From Paulinella micropora (taxonomy: Eukaryota > Cercozoa > Imbricatea > Euglyphida > Paulinellidae), in NCBI GenBank assembly GCA_019918135.1, contig WBZZ01002956.1, positions 5,001 through 47,500 of the forward strand: DNA of 42,500 bases, given 5' to 3'. The notes under the pieces are model-generated. The model saw only the letters and a list, made by a program, of their open reading frames with translations. It was not told where the DNA came from and ran no database searches. This document shows positions 40,422 through 42,500 of the stretch, piece by piece. The first letter of the stretch is position 1, and each line of letters begins with the position of its first letter. Both the position numbers and the translations under genes were made by a program.

Positions 40422-42434
40422 TCAAAGTCCTTTGACACTCCTGTGAATATCTTTTTTCACTGAATACGAAGACGACGAGGAAATCAACGCGAGGCGTGAA
40501 GGATGGATGAAAGGAAGAGAGTTGGAAGAAGAAGAAGAAGAAGAAGAAGAAGAAGAAACCTGGTTTGTGATTTTGTGTCTCTTGGCACTAGATCGTTCTC
40601 TGTCTGCACTACTCCCTCGCTTATTTGTCCTGGAACTGTTATGGTTGCTTTCTTTCCTTGTCCTACTACTACTCCTTTTCTTTAGACTTTTTTTGTTCCT
40701 ATTGCCATCACTTGGCTTCGCTGATCTGTCCTTACTTGCGTTCCTTGTCTTACTGTTGCTCCTGCTCTTCTTTGTTGGACTTTTCTTCCTACTGGATTTC
40801 CTTGTTCTACTGCTACTCCTGCTCTGCTTTCGCCTGCTCCTACTCCTGCTTCGTTTTTTCCGCTGTTTCTTGTGAGAAGGAGACCTGGACCTTCGTTTGT
40901 GCCGACATGGAGAACGAGATCTTGATTGGCGTTGATGGCGATGAAGGTTTGCCTTCGGTCTGAAGAGCCGCTCCTTTATCTCTGGCCTCAATTCCCTCGG
41001 GTGATGAGCTAGTGGGCATTGGTCCGCTTTTTTGCACCATCCCATCTGGCGATGCATGCGACACAGCTTCCATTTGGTGCCCGGTGCTGTCTCCTCCTCC
41101 TCCTGTTGTGAGCGATGAAGACCCTCCGGATCCCAGAGGTTCAGATGGACTGGCCTCGAGTGGAAAGTCATAGGCGTGGTGGCCGCCAGCGCAGCGGAAG
41201 CCGCTTTTGCTTCCTTGAATTCCACCACCGCACAGCCACGCTGCTTGCATTGCACATCAACAACTTCACCATATGGTAAAAATAATTTTTTGAGCTGTTG
41301 TCGTTCATCTTCCTCCCTCAGATCGGTTGCACCGTGTGTCACTAGCACACTACGAAAACTAACTACGTTAGAATCACCACTGTCAGTAGCTTTGTGGACC
41401 TTCGCTACCGTGTTTTGTGCAATTTTATTTGTTTCCGATTCTTTTGTTTCTGCAGGAGAGTCACCATTCGCAGCGGCTCGATCGCCTGCAAGCTCACGTT
41501 CTGCTTTTTCTTTGTCTGGGCTTGGCTGAATTTCTTCGGTTTTGCTGTTCCGCAAATATTCCAGTTCTATCTGAGCGGCTGGTTTGCCGTCCTGCCAACC
41601 GGCTCCCTAAATTATTATACGCAGGTCTGAACATCTGGTTGGTATCATGCAGCACCTACCAGGTTGTTAGTCTCGAAATTTTGTGTGCCCAGCAGCAAGC
41701 GAAAGCGATGCACATGCCTGCAGTGTGCCATGGTTACACAATATTAAACACTACTTGCGTACTCAAAAAGCTTAGAAACGCGGTTACCTCTGTGACAGCG
41801 ATGCCAGCAATTTTAGAACCTCCTGTTTCATATTTCAAGTTCATGTCATGACACTTATGCGTGTACACTATGCATGGGCACCTTTTTTTCTTGGGCGGAC
41901 CTTTCCTCCTTCTGCTTTTGGTCGCGTTTGTCCTTTTCTTGTTGAAACCTTGCCTTGGCCTGCTTGGCTTCTGTCTTTTCCCGCTTCTTTTCTCGTGCAG
42001 CGACCAAATTGACCAAGGCAGCGGGGTGTGCGGTTTCAGGATTGAAAGAGTCTTTCGTGATACCCTTGAATAGCGAGCCTGGGTGGCGACAACGCTCCAA
42101 TGCTTCCGCTTCTGCGTGTTCGTCCTGTTGTTCTTTCAATGCGTGCTCATGCCGCAAAGCTTCTTCATTCTCGTCAGCCCGGGTCCAACTGGCCTGTAGC
42201 TCAAGCAGTCTGGCGTTCCTCTAAAAAAAAATCAAGTCGGAGTCAGCCACAGAACGAAGCTGCGACCTCTTCATCAAATGCAGCTTGTTCTTTAGGCCTA
42301 AAAATGGAATATGCTAACGGCAGAAATACCAAAATGCCATCAATACCGATGGGTTGATATAAAACAGGAGGAGCAGAAGTAATTCTTGCAAACTTTGCAG
42401 AAAAGCACGGCTTCACCAGCAGATCCTTGGCACT
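40422..42434 (-). CDS. B-box-like / coiled-coil / RRM / CCCH / RS-domain protein, 5' partial
   Basis: Exons on the minus strand are 42434-42347, 42218-41882, 41822-41788, 41717-41660 and 41606-40422. All joins are GT-AG and phases agree, giving 566 codons to the stop; earlier exons lie beyond 42500. The first exon encodes LFCKVCKNYFCSSCFISTHR, the core of a B-box-type zinc finger. Residues ~30-160 are charged coiled coil. An RRM follows at ~258-330, with an RNP1-like RGCAVVEF. A CCCH finger is at C354-X8-C363-X5-C369-X3-H373, then a long RS domain (~390-540) and a Ser run. RRM plus CCCH plus RS is the layout of U2AF1/ZRSR-type splicing factors, so a nuclear pre-mRNA splicing role is likely. 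The N-terminal B-box-like finger is not part of that family as I know it. Confidence 0.8.
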
Positions 42435-42500
42435 CTAATGAGAAATAGAAATATAAAAAACAGAAATAAAGGTTATTCACGCAGTAGAGACAATTAGAGC

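Larger units (their letters stand above)
26066..41356. repeat. Copy 2 of the ~15-kb tandem unit
   Basis: This is the direct repeat of 10266-25209. Both genes cut at the edges of copy 1 continue beyond the edges of copy 2: the unknown gene to the left (25417-26065) and the RRM/RS gene to the right (to 42434). Copy 2 therefore looks like the parental locus and copy 1 like the derived one. It carries a 273-bp inserted element at 39483-39755. Confidence 0.97.

Overview
This is eukaryotic nuclear DNA. Genes are split by short GT-AG introns, an RS-rich splicing-type protein is present, a Copia-class retrotransposon lies at 6.4-10.27 kb, and the intergenic DNA is full of long G, C, A and T runs. The spliceable introns I could place are mostly 48-95 bp, with one of about 130 and one of 174 bp. 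The style suits a protist or alga, but nothing fixes the lineage. I saw no tRNA, rRNA or CRISPR array.

Layout. (1) At 0.67-4.98 kb a seven-exon plus-strand gene reads through cleanly for 1261 codons. It joins a SET domain, a DUF7869-like (RNase H-fold, transposase-like) core and a C-terminal RanBP2-type zinc finger. (2) At 4.98-6.37 kb there is an acidic-codon microsatellite, small palindromes and a 57-bp tandem repeat. (3) At 6.37-10.27 kb a decayed Copia element holds Gag (zinc knuckle plus a MYND-like finger), protease, pre-integrase and part of an integrase, and is cut off inside the integrase. (4) From 10.27 to 25.2 kb and again from 26.07 to 41.35 kb the same ~15-kb unit occurs twice in direct orientation, nearly identical. 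(5) Between the copies, 25.2-26.07 kb carries a 27-bp scrap of the unit's left end and the 5' part of a gene whose 3' end starts the unit. (6) At 40.4-42.43 kb (minus) lies a multi-exon gene with B-box-like, coiled-coil, RRM, CCCH and RS parts. Only copy 2 has its 5' exons.

Unit contents, left to right: 3' end of an unknown gene (+); NHL-repeat protein (-); unknown 205-aa protein (+); unknown ~315-aa protein (-); F-box/LRR protein (+); membrane-type protein (+); 81-aa protein (+); three ORFs on the minus strand including a CCCH-finger protein that looks Gag-like; a small two-exon gene (+); RRM/CCCH/RS gene (-).

The two copies are decaying differently. Copy 1 has a nonsense change in the NHL gene, a 1-bp deletion plus a nonsense change in the F-box/LRR gene, a 44-bp loss that shrinks an intron to 20 bp, and no 5' exons on the RS gene. 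Copy 2 has a 273-bp inverted-repeat element in an exon and a homopolymer frameshift in the CCCH ORF. A real tandem duplication fits, but two haplotypes wrongly joined end to end in the assembly would look much the same and must be excluded first.
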